Part shown: positions 23,700-32,011 of the stretch, piece by piece
Layout of the letters: each line of letters opens with the position of its first letter
Position numbering within the stretch: the first letter of the stretch is position 1
DNA from: Deltaproteobacteria bacterium
Lineage (GTDB): Bacteria > Desulfobacterota > DSM-4660 > Desulfatiglandales > Desulfatiglandaceae
DNA length: 33,501 nt
Direction of reading: 5' to 3'
Assembly (NCBI GenBank): GCA_019307945.1
Contig: JAFDIS010000097.1
Coordinates: forward strand, 1-33,501
Translations under genes and position numbers: made by a program
Notes under the pieces: model-generated
Database searches by the model: none
What the model saw: the letters and a program-made list of their open reading frames with translations, nothing else
Told to the model about the DNA's origin: nothing

Positions 23700-23917
23700 T
23701 ACAGGTCCTTGGCCTTCTTGTACATGTAGTAAAGGTTTCGGAACGCGGCCGCGATCCCCACCGCAAGCCCTACGTAAAGACCCCAGGGATCTGTTTCGAA
23801 CTTCTTGTCCACGTAGTAACCCCCGAAGGCCCCCAGGGCAATGGAAATCGCCATTGCCAGGCCCACGGTGCTGATGAACGCCAGGTCCTTGATCGTCTTT
23901 TTCAGGTCTTCATCCAC
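23699..23917 (-). CDS. atpZ: AtpZ/AtpI-type small membrane protein
   Basis: The product has 72 residues with two membrane helices and the glycine-rich hairpin GAFGGYYVDKKFETDPWG, typical of AtpZ proteins (putative F0F1-ATPase subunit, Ca2+/Mg2+ transporter family). In the bacteria studied, these act with AtpI in ATP-synthase assembly or magnesium uptake. It is the first gene of the F0 operon and overlaps atpI by one base. The ribosome-binding site is not obvious. A promoter-like pair lies about 55 bases upstream. Confidence 0.85.
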   Translation of the reverse strand: MDEDLKKTIKDLAFISTVGLAMAISIALGAFGGYYVDKKFETDPWGLYVGLAVGIAAAFRNLYYMYKKAKDL

Positions 23918-23970
23918 GGGGCGCCGTCACGGGCTCTTGTTCCGGGAAAACCTGCAAAAATCGTGATGTC

Positions 23971-23999
23971 TCTAACACAGGCCTTTCCGGAAAGTCAAT
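23971..23999 (-). promoter_or_regulatory. Candidate promoter of the atpZIBE operon
   Basis: On the minus strand TTGACT (23994-23999) and TTAGAG (23971-23976) are separated by exactly 17 bases. The -35 matches five of six bases of the consensus, the -10 only three, in an AT-richer gap upstream of atpZ. No Rex-type palindrome was seen here. Confidence 0.4.
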
Positions 24000-24082
24000 A
24001 AATTTTTCTAGCCTTTGGGCTTGTCGTGCTCGGCAGGGGAACCGGCGTTCGTATCCGGCCCGTCAGGCCCCTTGCCGCCTCT

Positions 24083-25366
24083 TCATGCCATGGAACGCAG
24101 GGCCTCCTGCGCACATCCAAGCGTCCGTCGTATCTCGGGCTCATCGTGGGCCAGGGACACGAACCACGCCTCGAAAGGTGAAGGGGCGAGGTAGACGCCC
24201 CGCTCCAGCATGGAGCGGTAAAATGCTGTGAAACGCTCGCCGGCCGCGGCCGTTGCGGAAGCGAAATCCGTGACCGGGCCTTCCGTGAAAAATAGGGAGC
24301 CCAGGGAGCCCACCGCGTTCACCGTCACCGGCAGACCTGCGGCTTTTGCAGCATCGCGCAGGCCGTCGAAAAGCATTTGTCCTTTTTTTTCAAGTAGATC
24401 GTAGACCGAAGGCTCCTGCAGGCGTTTCAGGGTCTCAAGACCCGCGGCCATGGCGAGGGGGTTTCCCGAGAGGGTGCCCGCCTGGTAGATATTTCCCTCC
24501 GGGGCCATCCGGGACATGATTTCGCGTCTTCCGCCGTAAGCGCCCACGGGCAGGCCACCCCCGATGATCTTTCCTAGGCAGGTCAGGTCCGGCAGGATCC
24601 CGTAGAGTTCCTGGGCCCCGCCGGCCCCCACGCGGAAACCGGTGATCACCTCGTCGAAAATGAGAAGGGCATCGTGGGTCCGAGTGATTTCACGGAGAAA
24701 GGGCAGGAAGCCTTCCCGTGGGAGGACAACCCCCATGTTGGCCGGGATCGGTTCTACGATGACGGCTGCGATCTGTGGGCCCCACCGGTCGAACGCGGCC
24801 GTTACGGCCTCCTTGTCGTTGAAGGGCAGACTGATGGTGTGACGGGCTATATCCTCCGGAATCCCGGGGCTTCCGGGGATGCCCAGGGTGGCTACGCCGG
24901 AGCCCGCCGAAACCAGGAGGCTGTCGGCATGGCCATGGTAGCAACCCTCGAACTTGATGATTTTCGGGCGGTCGGTAAATCCCCGTGCCAGCCTGACGGC
25001 GCTCATGGCGGCCTCGGTCCCTGAGTTCACCATTCGAACCATTTCTATGGAAGGGACCATGCGGACGATGAGGTCCGCAACGGCCACCTCCAATTCCGTG
25101 GGCGCCCCGTAACTCGTACCCTTTTCCGCCGCCCGCTCCACGGCGCGGATCACGGCAGGATGGGCGTGCCCTAGAATCATGGGGCCCCAGGAACAGACGT
25201 AATCGATGTACCGCCTGCCGTCAACGTCCACCAGGAAACATCCTTCGGCCCGCTCGATGAAGGGCGGGTCCAGGCCCACGGCCTTGCAGGCCCTCACCGG
25301 ACTGTTCACCCCCCCCGGTATGAGGTCCTTGGCTTGTTGGAAAAGGGTTCCGGATTGCGTTTCCAT
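24083..25366 (-). CDS. hemL: Glutamate-1-semialdehyde 2,1-aminomutase
   Basis: The product has 427 residues, standard for HemL, the PLP enzyme that turns glutamate-1-semialdehyde into 5-aminolevulinate in the C5 route. The PLP lysine is K266 in CLGKIIGGGLPVGAYGG. NSGTEAAMSAVRLARG, GCYHGHADSLLV and LIFDEVITGFRVG are also conserved. I chose the ATG at 25366 (METQSG), with AGGAGC about twelve bases upstream; the frame is open further up but that part is antisense-like and overlaps the ahb gene. It lies 32 bases after the siroheme-decarboxylase-type gene, so both probably serve tetrapyrrole synthesis in one transcript. Confidence 0.97.
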   Translation of the reverse strand: METQSGTLFQQAKDLIPGGVNSPVRACKAVGLDPPFIERAEGCFLVDVDGRRYIDYVCSWGPMILGHAHPAVIRAVERAAEKGTSYGAPTELEVAVADLIVRMVPSIEMVRMVNSGTEAAMSAVRLARGFTDRPKIIKFEGCYHGHADSLLVSAGSGVATLGIPGSPGIPEDIARHTISLPFNDKEAVTAAFDRWGPQIAAVIVEPIPANMGVVLPREGFLPFLREITRTHDALLIFDEVITGFRVGAGGAQELYGILPDLTCLGKIIGGGLPVGAYGGRREIMSRMAPEGNIYQAGTLSGNPLAMAAGLETLKRLQEPSVYDLLEKKGQMLFDGLRDAAKAAGLPVTVNAVGSLGSLFFTEGPVTDFASATAAAGERFTAFYRSMLERGVYLAPSPFEAWFVSLAHDEPEIRRTLGCAQEALRSMA

Positions 25367-25398
25367 GAATCGCCACGTGCTCCTTTTTTGGTTCAAAA

Positions 25399-25863
25399 TC
25401 AAAAATATTGCATGCTCGTCTTCTTGAATTCCTTTTCGCTGAACAGCAGGAGATAGTCGTCGATCCCTATTGCTTTCGACATCCTCAGGGCGATTTCGCG
25501 ACAAACCTCGCGCGTCTCGCCGTGGATCATGGTGTACAGATTGTAGGGCCAATCATCCTGCGGAACCCGCTGGTAGCAGTGGGTGACTTCCTGGAAGCCT
25601 GCCAGGACCTTGCCGATTTCCTCGGCCCGATCGTCCGGGACACGCCAGGCGACCATGGCGTTGGAACGAAAACCGGCCTCCTGGTGTCGCAGGGTGGCGC
25701 CGAACCGCCGAATGATCCCTTCCTCCTGAAGCCTCCGGACCCGCCGGATGAACTCCTCTTCGTCCATTCCCGTTTTCCCTGCAAGCAGGGCAAAGGGCCG
25801 GGGAGCCACGGGGATGTCCCCCTGGATGAGGCGGATGACTTGTTTGTCCCTTTCATCTATCAT
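25399..25863 (-). CDS. ahbB: Siroheme decarboxylase subunit (AhbA/AhbB family)
   Basis: The product has 154 residues: an Lrp/AsnC-like helix-turn-helix (RDKQVIRLIQGDIPVAPRPF) followed by a ferredoxin-like domain with WPYNLYTMIHGETREV and the C-terminal tag EFKKTSMQYF. This matches the AhbA/AhbB and NirD/L/G/H family, which decarboxylate siroheme to 12,18-didecarboxysiroheme in the alternative haem pathway of sulfate reducers and methanogens, or in haem d1 synthesis. AhbA and AhbB normally work as a pair, and the second subunit is not here; the B assignment rests on the KKTS-x-x-F ending and is less sure than the family. The ATG at 25863 follows GGGGACGG. hemL is next. Confidence 0.82.
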   Translation of the reverse strand: MIDERDKQVIRLIQGDIPVAPRPFALLAGKTGMDEEEFIRRVRRLQEEGIIRRFGATLRHQEAGFRSNAMVAWRVPDDRAEEIGKVLAGFQEVTHCYQRVPQDDWPYNLYTMIHGETREVCREIALRMSKAIGIDDYLLLFSEKEFKKTSMQYF

Positions 25864-26073
25864 TTTCCGTCCCCGCACCACTCCGGGAAGTGCATTCGAT
25901 GGTTGGGAATATCCCATGGGGTGCCTCTTGTCAAGAGAAAGGCCCGGCCGCTGGGGATTCGGTTCGATGCCAGGCCGGCAGGGGGCGGATTTCCATTGAA
26001 AATGTGGCGCGGATCATCTATTGGGATATGTACCGGCGCGCCCCCCGGTAGTCCCCCGGGCGCCGAGACGACC

Positions 26074-26100
26074 GGGGGGGGAGGGGGGAGCCGGGGGCGG
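26074..26100 (+). other. G-rich tract upstream of the DUF1992 gene
   Basis: Runs of eight, six and five guanines separated by one to four bases end about 33 bases before the ATG at 26133. Four or more GGG units are available, enough for a G-quadruplex in the nontemplate strand or in the leader RNA. Nearby CCCCCC and CCCCC runs (26041-26057) could pair with it instead. Confidence 0.5.
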
Positions 26101-26132
26101 ACACATCGAGAATGGGGCCGGAGCAAGGGCCT

Positions 26133-26519
26133 ATGATTGAAGGATTCCTGAAGATCGTTGAGAGAAAGATCCACGAAGCCCAGGAAAAGGGGTTTTTCGA
26201 AAATCTCCCCGGCAAGGGGAGGCCCCTGGAACTGGAGGATGACAGCCATATCCCGGAGGATCTTCGCCTGGCCTACAAAGTGCTCAAGAATGCCGACTGC
26301 CTTCCTCCGGAACTGGAACTCAAGAAAGAGATCCGGCGGATGGAAGATCTTCTGGAAAGCGCCCCTGACGAGAAGGAAAAATACCGCCTCATGAAGCAGA
26401 TCAACTTCAAGATCATGAAACTCAACATGATGAGGGGCGCGAGCCCTTTGCTGGAAGATACGGAGATATATTACGACAAACTGGTGGAAAAATTCGGCCG
26501 GAAACACGGGCCTCGTTGA
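26133..26519 (+). CDS. DUF1992 / DnaJC28-like conserved protein
   Basis: The product has 128 residues with the DUF1992 signature: VERKIHEAQEKGFFENLPGK followed by GRPLELEDD, then LRLAYKVLKNADCLPPELEL. The family occurs in many bacteria and in eukaryotic DNAJC28 proteins; its role is unknown. The protein is soluble, charged and largely helical. GGAGCAAGGG precedes the ATG at 26133; an in-frame ATG at 26112 lacks a ribosome-binding site. It is a single-gene unit closed by a terminator at 26558. Confidence 0.9.
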   Translation: MIEGFLKIVERKIHEAQEKGFFENLPGKGRPLELEDDSHIPEDLRLAYKVLKNADCLPPELELKKEIRRMEDLLESAPDEKEKYRLMKQINFKIMKLNMMRGASPLLEDTEIYYDKLVEKFGRKHGPR

Positions 26520-26557
26520 TCCGGCCGGAGTTCATATAATCTCAGGAAAATCCCGGT

Positions 26558-26589
26558 GCCCCCTGCCTGCGCGGTATGGGGCGTTTTTT
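26558..26589 (+). terminator. Rho-independent terminator of the DUF1992 gene
   Basis: GCCCC-C-TGCC, loop TGCGC, GGTA-T-GGGGC gives a nine-pair stem with one mismatch, followed by GTTTTTTC. It lies 39 bases after the stop codon. Confidence 0.85.
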
Positions 26590-27042
26590 CGATTCCGGCC
26601 ATCCGAGAGAAAAGCAGCCGAAATCAACGCCCGGCCTCGCTGCGGCAGGGCGTTGTAGAGGAAGGTGGCGAGAGCAGGCGTGGAGAGGCAAGATAAGGCA
26701 AGAGATGGGAACTTTTTTGAAAAATGCCCTCTTTTTTGTCCAATTTTCAGCTTTCCCAGAGTTATGGTGTGACAGACCGGATCCCCAAGAAGGGGGCATT
26801 AGTCAACACACTCTAAGCTCTAAGTCCGGGATATAAGACTTGAAGTTGAACAGAATTGAACATTTTTCAAAAATATCATAGAAACTAGACGAGTATTTGG
26901 AGTCGAAATTCAACCTGAGCCTCGACAAGCGCGGTCGATTTTCAACAGCCTGATAGGGGCCCTCAAGACGCGGGATCGGAATCGGGAAGACGCCCCCACG
27001 GAGGGATGGGTCCCCCGAGTGGGCGGTTAGGAGAACCGGCTC
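26590..27042. other. Intergenic leader before the liv operon, no gene recognised
   Basis: No frame here has a recognisable product. The middle (26700-26890) is AT-rich and includes three copies of TTGAA within 22 bases (26840-26861), but no -10 box at a proper distance could be assigned. A weak hairpin followed by TTTTTT lies near 26708-26742. The liv promoter should lie here. A GGAG nine bases before the livM ATG is the ribosome-binding site. Confidence 0.6.
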
Positions 27043-28092
27043 ATGGACATGAAGCGAAATTATTACGAGGATGTTCAGCTCTTCCGCTCGGGCGTGGTGG
27101 TATTCTGGTTTGTGCTTTTCATGGCGGCCCTGGCCGTTTTCCCGCTGGTGGCAAAGAATTACTACGTCTATGTGGTCAACTACATCTGCATCAACATCAT
27201 CGTGGTGCTGGGCCTGAACATCCTTGTGGGATACACCGGTCAGATCTCCCTGGGGCATGCAGGGTTTTTCGCCATAGGCGCCTACGGCACCATCATCCTC
27301 ATGACCAAAGCCCACCTGCCCTTTATCATCGCTCTGCCGCTGGGGGGCCTGGTGGCGGCCGTGTTCGGATTCCTGGTTGGCATCCCCGCTCTCAGGCTGG
27401 AAGGGCCCTACCTGGCCATCGCCACGCTGGGCTTCGGGCTGACCGTAACCCAGGTGATCGGCCGGACGGATTTCTTTGGAGGCCGCCAGGGACTTCATGC
27501 CCCGCCGCTGACCATCGGTCCGTGGCACCTGAACACGGACAAGGAGTTCTATTACCTCCTTATCACCCTGACGGTACTGCTCACCCTGGCAGCCCGAAAC
27601 CTGATCAAGACCAAGGTGGGTCGTGCCTTCATCGCCATCCGGGACGCGGACATTGCGGCCGAGACCATGGGGGTCAACCTCGTCTTCTACAAGACCCTCG
27701 CCTTCGCCGTGAGCGCGTTCTACGCGGGTGTGGGCGGGGGACTTTACGCATTCGTGTTGCGCTTCATCGAGCCCGAAGTATTCAACCTGTTCATGTCGGT
27801 GATGTTCCTGGCCATGGTGGTTGTGGGGGGACTGGGATCCATTATGGGCTCCATCGCCGGGGCAACGTTGCTGGCCTGGCTGGACCTACAGCTCAGAAAC
27901 ATCGTGGCCATTCCGTACCTGGGAGAGTGGTTGGAGACCTTTTCCAAGACTTATATGACACTTACGGGCATGTCCAACATCCAGTTCATCGTATTCGGTC
28001 TTATCATGGTCCTGATAATGGTGTTCGAGCCGCTGGGGATCTTCGGCATGTGGATACGGACCAAGATCTACTGGAAGACGTGGCCGTTCTAG
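27043..28092 (+). CDS. livM: Branched-chain amino acid-type ABC transporter permease LivM
   Basis: The product has 349 residues with about nine membrane helices. LGLNILVGYTGQISLGHAGF and AIGAYGTIIL are the LivM signature, and AFIAIRDADIAAETMGVN is the cytoplasmic coupling loop that meets the ATPases. With LivH it forms the inner-membrane channel of a HAAT-family importer. It is the first gene of livM-livH-livK-livG-livF and an acyl-CoA synthetase; many operons start with livK or livG instead. The C-terminal tail RTKIYWKTWPF is short. The start ATG has GGAG nine bases upstream; a second ATG follows at codon 3. Confidence 0.95.
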   Translation: MDMKRNYYEDVQLFRSGVVVFWFVLFMAALAVFPLVAKNYYVYVVNYICINIIVVLGLNILVGYTGQISLGHAGFFAIGAYGTIILMTKAHLPFIIALPLGGLVAAVFGFLVGIPALRLEGPYLAIATLGFGLTVTQVIGRTDFFGGRQGLHAPPLTIGPWHLNTDKEFYYLLITLTVLLTLAARNLIKTKVGRAFIAIRDADIAAETMGVNLVFYKTLAFAVSAFYAGVGGGLYAFVLRFIEPEVFNLFMSVMFLAMVVVGGLGSIMGSIAGATLLAWLDLQLRNIVAIPYLGEWLETFSKTYMTLTGMSNIQFIVFGLIMVLIMVFEPLGIFGMWIRTKIYWKTWPF

Positions 28093-28185
28093 CGGGAGCA
28101 AGACTCTGCGTGAGCGGGGCCGTGAGGATGGCGAATCCTCTCACTCCGGGCCTGAAGGGAAAAATAAGCTGTCGAGGTGGAGTTG

Positions 28186-29061
28186 ATGATTGATTTCTTA
28201 CAGATCATCGTGAGCGGTATCGCCGTGGGCAGTTCCTACGCCCTGATGGGACTGGCCATGGTGATCATTTACAAGACCACCGAGGTGCCCAACTTCGTTC
28301 AGGGTGAAATGGCGCTCATCTCCGTTTTCCTGGCGTTCATGATAATCAACTCCTATGGCGCCCCCGTTTACGTGGCGTTTCCTTGCGCCCTGGCTTTTGC
28401 AGCCGTGCTTGGGGGTTTCCTCGAATTCGCCGTGCTCAGAAGGGCCAAGGAGCCCAATATACTGAGTCTGATCGTCATCACCATGGGGCTCGAGATGGTC
28501 CTCATGGGGATCGTTTCGTGGAAATTCGGGGCCGACGCCAAGACCATGCCGTTTCCCATTTCTCCGTATGACAGCGTGGCGCTGGGAGAGATCTTCATCA
28601 GCGGCCTGGAACTCCTCACCATGTTGACGGCCCTGGTGCTCATGATCGCTATCTTCCTGTTCTACCGCTTCTCCAAACTGGGCGTTGCCATGAAGGCCAC
28701 CCAGCAGAACAAGGTGGCCGCCCGCCTCATGGGGATCCGCACCAACCGCATCAACCTCCTCACCTGGGGCATGTCTTCAGTGGTGGGATGCGTGGCGGGT
28801 CTCCTCATCTCCCCGGTGGTCATGGATCCCTACATGATGTGGGACCCCATGCTCAAGGGATTCACCGCTGCGGTGGTGGGGGGCATGACCTCCCTGCCGG
28901 GTTCCGTGGTGGGCGCTTATATCGTGGGCGTCATTGAGCATCTGTTCGGGGCCTATGTGTCGATAGAATTCAAATCCGTGGTGGCTTTCGCCATCATTGT
29001 CCTGGTTCTGTGTATCAAACCCAGCGGGCTTTTCACCCGGCACTACGTTAAGAAGGTTTGA
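28186..29061 (+). CDS. livH: Branched-chain amino acid-type ABC transporter permease LivH
   Basis: The product has 291 residues with about eight helices. GIAVGSSYALMGLAMVIIYK at the N-terminus and MKATQQNKVAARLMGI, the coupling loop, identify LivH; VVGGMTSLPGSVVGAYIVGV is also conserved. It pairs with LivM. GAGG lies eight bases before the ATG at 28186; a GTG at 28177 would add three residues. The 93-base gap after livM contains no recognisable element. Confidence 0.95.
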   Translation: MIDFLQIIVSGIAVGSSYALMGLAMVIIYKTTEVPNFVQGEMALISVFLAFMIINSYGAPVYVAFPCALAFAAVLGGFLEFAVLRRAKEPNILSLIVITMGLEMVLMGIVSWKFGADAKTMPFPISPYDSVALGEIFISGLELLTMLTALVLMIAIFLFYRFSKLGVAMKATQQNKVAARLMGIRTNRINLLTWGMSSVVGCVAGLLISPVVMDPYMMWDPMLKGFTAAVVGGMTSLPGSVVGAYIVGVIEHLFGAYVSIEFKSVVAFAIIVLVLCIKPSGLFTRHYVKKV

Positions 29062-29100
29062 GGCTTTCGGATGAGGAACCTCTACGGAAAGGAGTGGGTC

Positions 29101-30291
29101 ATGAAGAAAAAAGTCTTTGGAGTCTGTGTGCTGTTGTTGACCGCGGTTTTCGGTCTTTCAGGGTTCGGCCTGGCCGAAGAGGGGGTGACGGATACGGAGA
29201 TCCATATCGCCCAGTGGGGTCCGCAGACCGGTCCTGCGGCCGCCTGGGGATCGATTCCCCGCGCCACGGGGCACTACTTTCAGATGCTCAATGACGAAGG
29301 CGGCATCCACGGCCGCAAGATCGTCTACCACATGTTCGATGACGCCTACAACCCGGCCAAGACCAAGGCGGGCGTCAAGCAGTTGCAGGAGGACGTGGGA
29401 ATTTTCGCCTGGGTGGGCGGCGTGGGCACAGCCTGCGGCCTGGCGGTGAAAAACTATCTCATGGCCAAGAAGGTCCCCTGGGTGACCCCTGCCACGGGTT
29501 CCCGGCACTGGATCGACCCGCCCCAGAAGTATCTCTTCTCCACGTTTGCCCTCTACTCAACGGGGGCGAAGGTGCATTGCAAATACGCGTACGAGCAGCA
29601 AGGGCTGAAGCGGTTCGCCCTGGCCTACCAGAACGACGACTATGGAAAAGCGTACCTTCAGGGTGCCAAGGAGCAACTGGCCAAGTACGGGCTGAAGCTG
29701 GTGGAGGCCATTCCGGTGGAATTCAGAGATACGGACCTCAAACCCCATGTGCGGAAGCTCAAGAAAGCCAAAGCCCAGGCGACGCTCATTTGCCTGACTC
29801 CCATGCATGCGGCGCGAATCGTCATGACGGGCAGGCAGATGCGTTTCAATACGCAGTGGATGGCCTCGAGCCCCTGCTCCGATTTTCCCCTCATGTACAA
29901 GATCACCAAGGGGGCATGGGAAGGGGTCATCGCCGCCACGTTCGCAGAGCTTCCCGACTCGGACCTGCCACTCATGAAAAAGTACCGGGCCGCTTATAAG
30001 AAGTACGCCACCAAGGAGGAGCGATGGGGCATTTTTTATTACGCAGGCTTCGGGTTCGCAGAGCCTCTGGTGGAGGGACTCAAGCGGGCCGGCAGGGATC
30101 TGACGCGGGAGAAACTCGTCTCGGCCATGGAAGGAATCCGGGATTTCAAGGGCATCACGGGGCATATCAACTTCGCTCCGTTCGATCCCAAGGACCCCTG
30201 GTGCAGGCAGGGCCAGGACGAGGTCTTCCTTGTCCAGTGCCAGAAAGGCGGCAAGTACAAGGTCATTACGGATTGGATCGAGATCAGGTGA
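29101..30291 (+). CDS. livK: Liv-type periplasmic substrate-binding protein
   Basis: The product has 396 residues from the ATG at 29101, which follows AAGGAG by six bases. A signal peptide (MKKKVFGVCVLLLTAVFGLS to about GLA-EEG) leads a type I periplasmic binding protein of the Peripla_BP_6 group: HIAQWGPQTGPAAAWGSIPR, then FDDAYNPAKTKAGVKQLQE, FALAYQNDDYGKAYLQGAKE. The protein delivers substrate to LivHM. The family binds leucine-type amino acids, but many relatives near acyl-CoA ligases bind aromatic or aliphatic acids or amides, so the ligand is open. A long hairpin lies just after its stop. Confidence 0.92.
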   Translation: MKKKVFGVCVLLLTAVFGLSGFGLAEEGVTDTEIHIAQWGPQTGPAAAWGSIPRATGHYFQMLNDEGGIHGRKIVYHMFDDAYNPAKTKAGVKQLQEDVGIFAWVGGVGTACGLAVKNYLMAKKVPWVTPATGSRHWIDPPQKYLFSTFALYSTGAKVHCKYAYEQQGLKRFALAYQNDDYGKAYLQGAKEQLAKYGLKLVEAIPVEFRDTDLKPHVRKLKKAKAQATLICLTPMHAARIVMTGRQMRFNTQWMASSPCSDFPLMYKITKGAWEGVIAATFAELPDSDLPLMKKYRAAYKKYATKEERWGIFYYAGFGFAEPLVEGLKRAGRDLTREKLVSAMEGIRDFKGITGHINFAPFDPKDPWCRQGQDEVFLVQCQKGGKYKVITDWIEIR

Positions 30292-30305
30292 TGAGTTCCA
30301 CCGGG

Positions 30306-30339
30306 GGAGGGCGGAGGGGATCGTTCCTCCCGCCCCTCC
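30306..30339 (+). other. Stable intercistronic hairpin between livK and livG
   Basis: GGAGGGCGGAGG (30306-30317) pairs with CCTCCCGCCCCTCC (30326-30339) with two single-base bulges, an eight-base loop and twelve pairs. No T run follows, so a terminator is unlikely. It starts 14 bases after the livK stop and could protect the livK messenger end. Confidence 0.7.
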
Positions 30340-30459
30340 GGGGGTCTTGGTCACCTGGAGTACTTTCAACTACGCAGGACCCTCTTGATCGAAGCCCTTT
30401 CCGGGGAAGGGTCGTTTGTGTGCCTGCGGATTTCAACGGGCCGAGAGGTAAAGAGCCTC

Positions 30460-31251
30460 ATGCCTTTTTTCAAGGTTGAAAACCTGGCCATTTCTTTCGG
30501 TGGGCTCCGTGCCCTCAATGACATCTCGTTCGAAATCGCCCAAGGCGAAATCTACGCCATCATCGGTCCCAACGGGGCCGGCAAGACGACGCTGTTCAAC
30601 TGCATCAACGGCATCTACAGGCCGGACCGCGGCAAGGTGTGGTTCAAGGGCGAACCGGTGCTGGGTAAGAAGCCCGACCGCGTCGCCCGGATGGGCATCG
30701 CCCGCACGTTCCAGAACATCGAGCTTTTCAATAATATGAACACCATGGACAACATTATGCTGGGCCGCCACCTATACCTCAAGACCGGCCTATTTCATGG
30801 GGCGTTCATGTGGGGGCGGAGATCCTTTGCGGGCAAGGAAGAGATACGGCACCGGAGAAAGGTGGAAGAGATCATCGACCTGCTGGACCTTCACGCGGTT
30901 CGGGACAAATTCGTGGGCGGGCTTCCCTACGGTACCCAAAAAGTGATCGAGCTGGGCCGGGCCCTGGCCCTGGAGCCTGAATTGTTGCTCCTGGACGAGC
31001 CCTGCGCCGGCATGAATTCGGAGGAAAAGCAGGACATGATCTTCTGGATCAAGGATATCCAGGATGAACTGGGTGTGACAATCCTGCTTATCGAGCACGA
31101 TATGAACATGGTCATGGACATCTCGGACCGCATCCTGGCCATCAATTTCGGAAGCCCCATTACGGAGGGAACACCGGAAGATGTCAGGAAGCATCCCGAT
31201 GTGCTGAAGGCCTATCTGGGAGAGGAAGAAGACATTGGGTACGCTGCTTGA
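30460..31251 (+). CDS. livG: Liv-type ABC transporter ATP-binding protein LivG
   Basis: The product has 263 residues. Walker A is GPNGAGKTT (36-44), the signature is GGLPYGTQKVIELGRALA, and Walker B is LLLDEPCAGMN. The switch histidine is in LLIEHDMNMVMDI. FGGLRALNDISFEIAQGEIY and the LivG-type insert around ARTFQNIELFNNM place it with LivG rather than LivF. It pairs with LivF to power LivHM. The ATG at 30460 is preceded by GAGAGG at twelve bases. The open frame extends to 30385 but upstream residues lack family likeness. livF overlaps its 3' end by 17 bases. Confidence 0.95.
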   Translation: MPFFKVENLAISFGGLRALNDISFEIAQGEIYAIIGPNGAGKTTLFNCINGIYRPDRGKVWFKGEPVLGKKPDRVARMGIARTFQNIELFNNMNTMDNIMLGRHLYLKTGLFHGAFMWGRRSFAGKEEIRHRRKVEEIIDLLDLHAVRDKFVGGLPYGTQKVIELGRALALEPELLLLDEPCAGMNSEEKQDMIFWIKDIQDELGVTILLIEHDMNMVMDISDRILAINFGSPITEGTPEDVRKHPDVLKAYLGEEEDIGYAA

Positions 31252-32011
31252 TATCAAGAACATCGAGACCTACTACGGTCTCATCTATGCCATCCGTGGC
31301 GCGTCCCTCACGGTGGAGGAGGGGACCGTAACGGCTATCCTGGGAAACAACGGGGCGGGTAAATCCACCATTCTTAAGACGGTCATGGGCCTGATCGAAG
31401 ACCAGCCGGACAAGGGCGCCATCGAATACATGGGCAGGCGGATAGACGGGATGGACACCGAAGACATCGTGCAACTGGGTATCTCCTACGTGCCGGAGGG
31501 AAGGGAGGTGTTCGAGGAACTCTCGGTGAGGGAAAACCTGCTTATGGGCGCCTACACCCGTAAGGACAAGCTGGGGGTCGAGGGGGATCTTGAGAGGATG
31601 TACGAGTATTTCCCCGTGCTGAGGGAACGGGAAACACAGTGGGCGGGAACCCTTTCGGGGGGGGAGCAGCAGATGCTCGCCATCGCCCGGGGGCTCATGA
31701 CGCGACCCAGGCTCCTGCTTCTGGATGAGCCCTCTCTGGGTCTTTCTCCCATACTGGTGAAGGAAATTTTCAAGATCATTAGAACAATCAACGACGAGGG
31801 GGTCACGATCCTGCTGGTGGAACAAAATGCCCGCATGGCGCTGAATGTCTCCCAGGCGGGGTTGATCCTGGAAAACGGACGTTTCGTGATGAAAGGCAAG
31901 TCGGAGGACCTCAAGGAAGACAAGGATGTCAAGGAGTTCTACATGGGCGTTCGGTCCGAGGCCTCTCTCAAGGGATATCAACGATGGAAGAGGAAGAAGG
32001 CGTGGAGATGA
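31235..32011 (+). CDS. livF: Liv-type ABC transporter ATP-binding protein LivF
   Basis: The product has 258 residues, starting with TTG at 31235, inside the end of livG and behind GAGGAAGAAG. Walker A is GNNGAGKST (37-45), the signature LSGGEQQMLAIARGL, Walker B LLLDEPSLGLSP. The hallmark LivF stretch GISYVPEGREVFEELSVREN is present. The C-terminus, about 20 residues longer than usual, is basic (KGYQRWKRKKAWR). Its TGA overlaps the ATG of the acyl-CoA synthetase as ATGA, so the two are coupled. Confidence 0.94.
   Translation: MGTLLDIKNIETYYGLIYAIRGASLTVEEGTVTAILGNNGAGKSTILKTVMGLIEDQPDKGAIEYMGRRIDGMDTEDIVQLGISYVPEGREVFEELSVRENLLMGAYTRKDKLGVEGDLERMYEYFPVLRERETQWAGTLSGGEQQMLAIARGLMTRPRLLLLDEPSLGLSPILVKEIFKIIRTINDEGVTILLVEQNARMALNVSQAGLILENGRFVMKGKSEDLKEDKDVKEFYMGVRSEASLKGYQRWKRKKAWR

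Noticed and set aside
26840-26879. Triple TTGAA followed by TATCAT as a liv promoter
   Set aside because: The spacings (12-22 bases) do not suit a sigma-70 promoter, so no site was annotated.
27006-28193. Plus-strand frame overlapping livM in another phase
   Set aside because: The livM phase encodes a recognisable permease; this phase gives a low-complexity Gly/His/Arg-rich chain.
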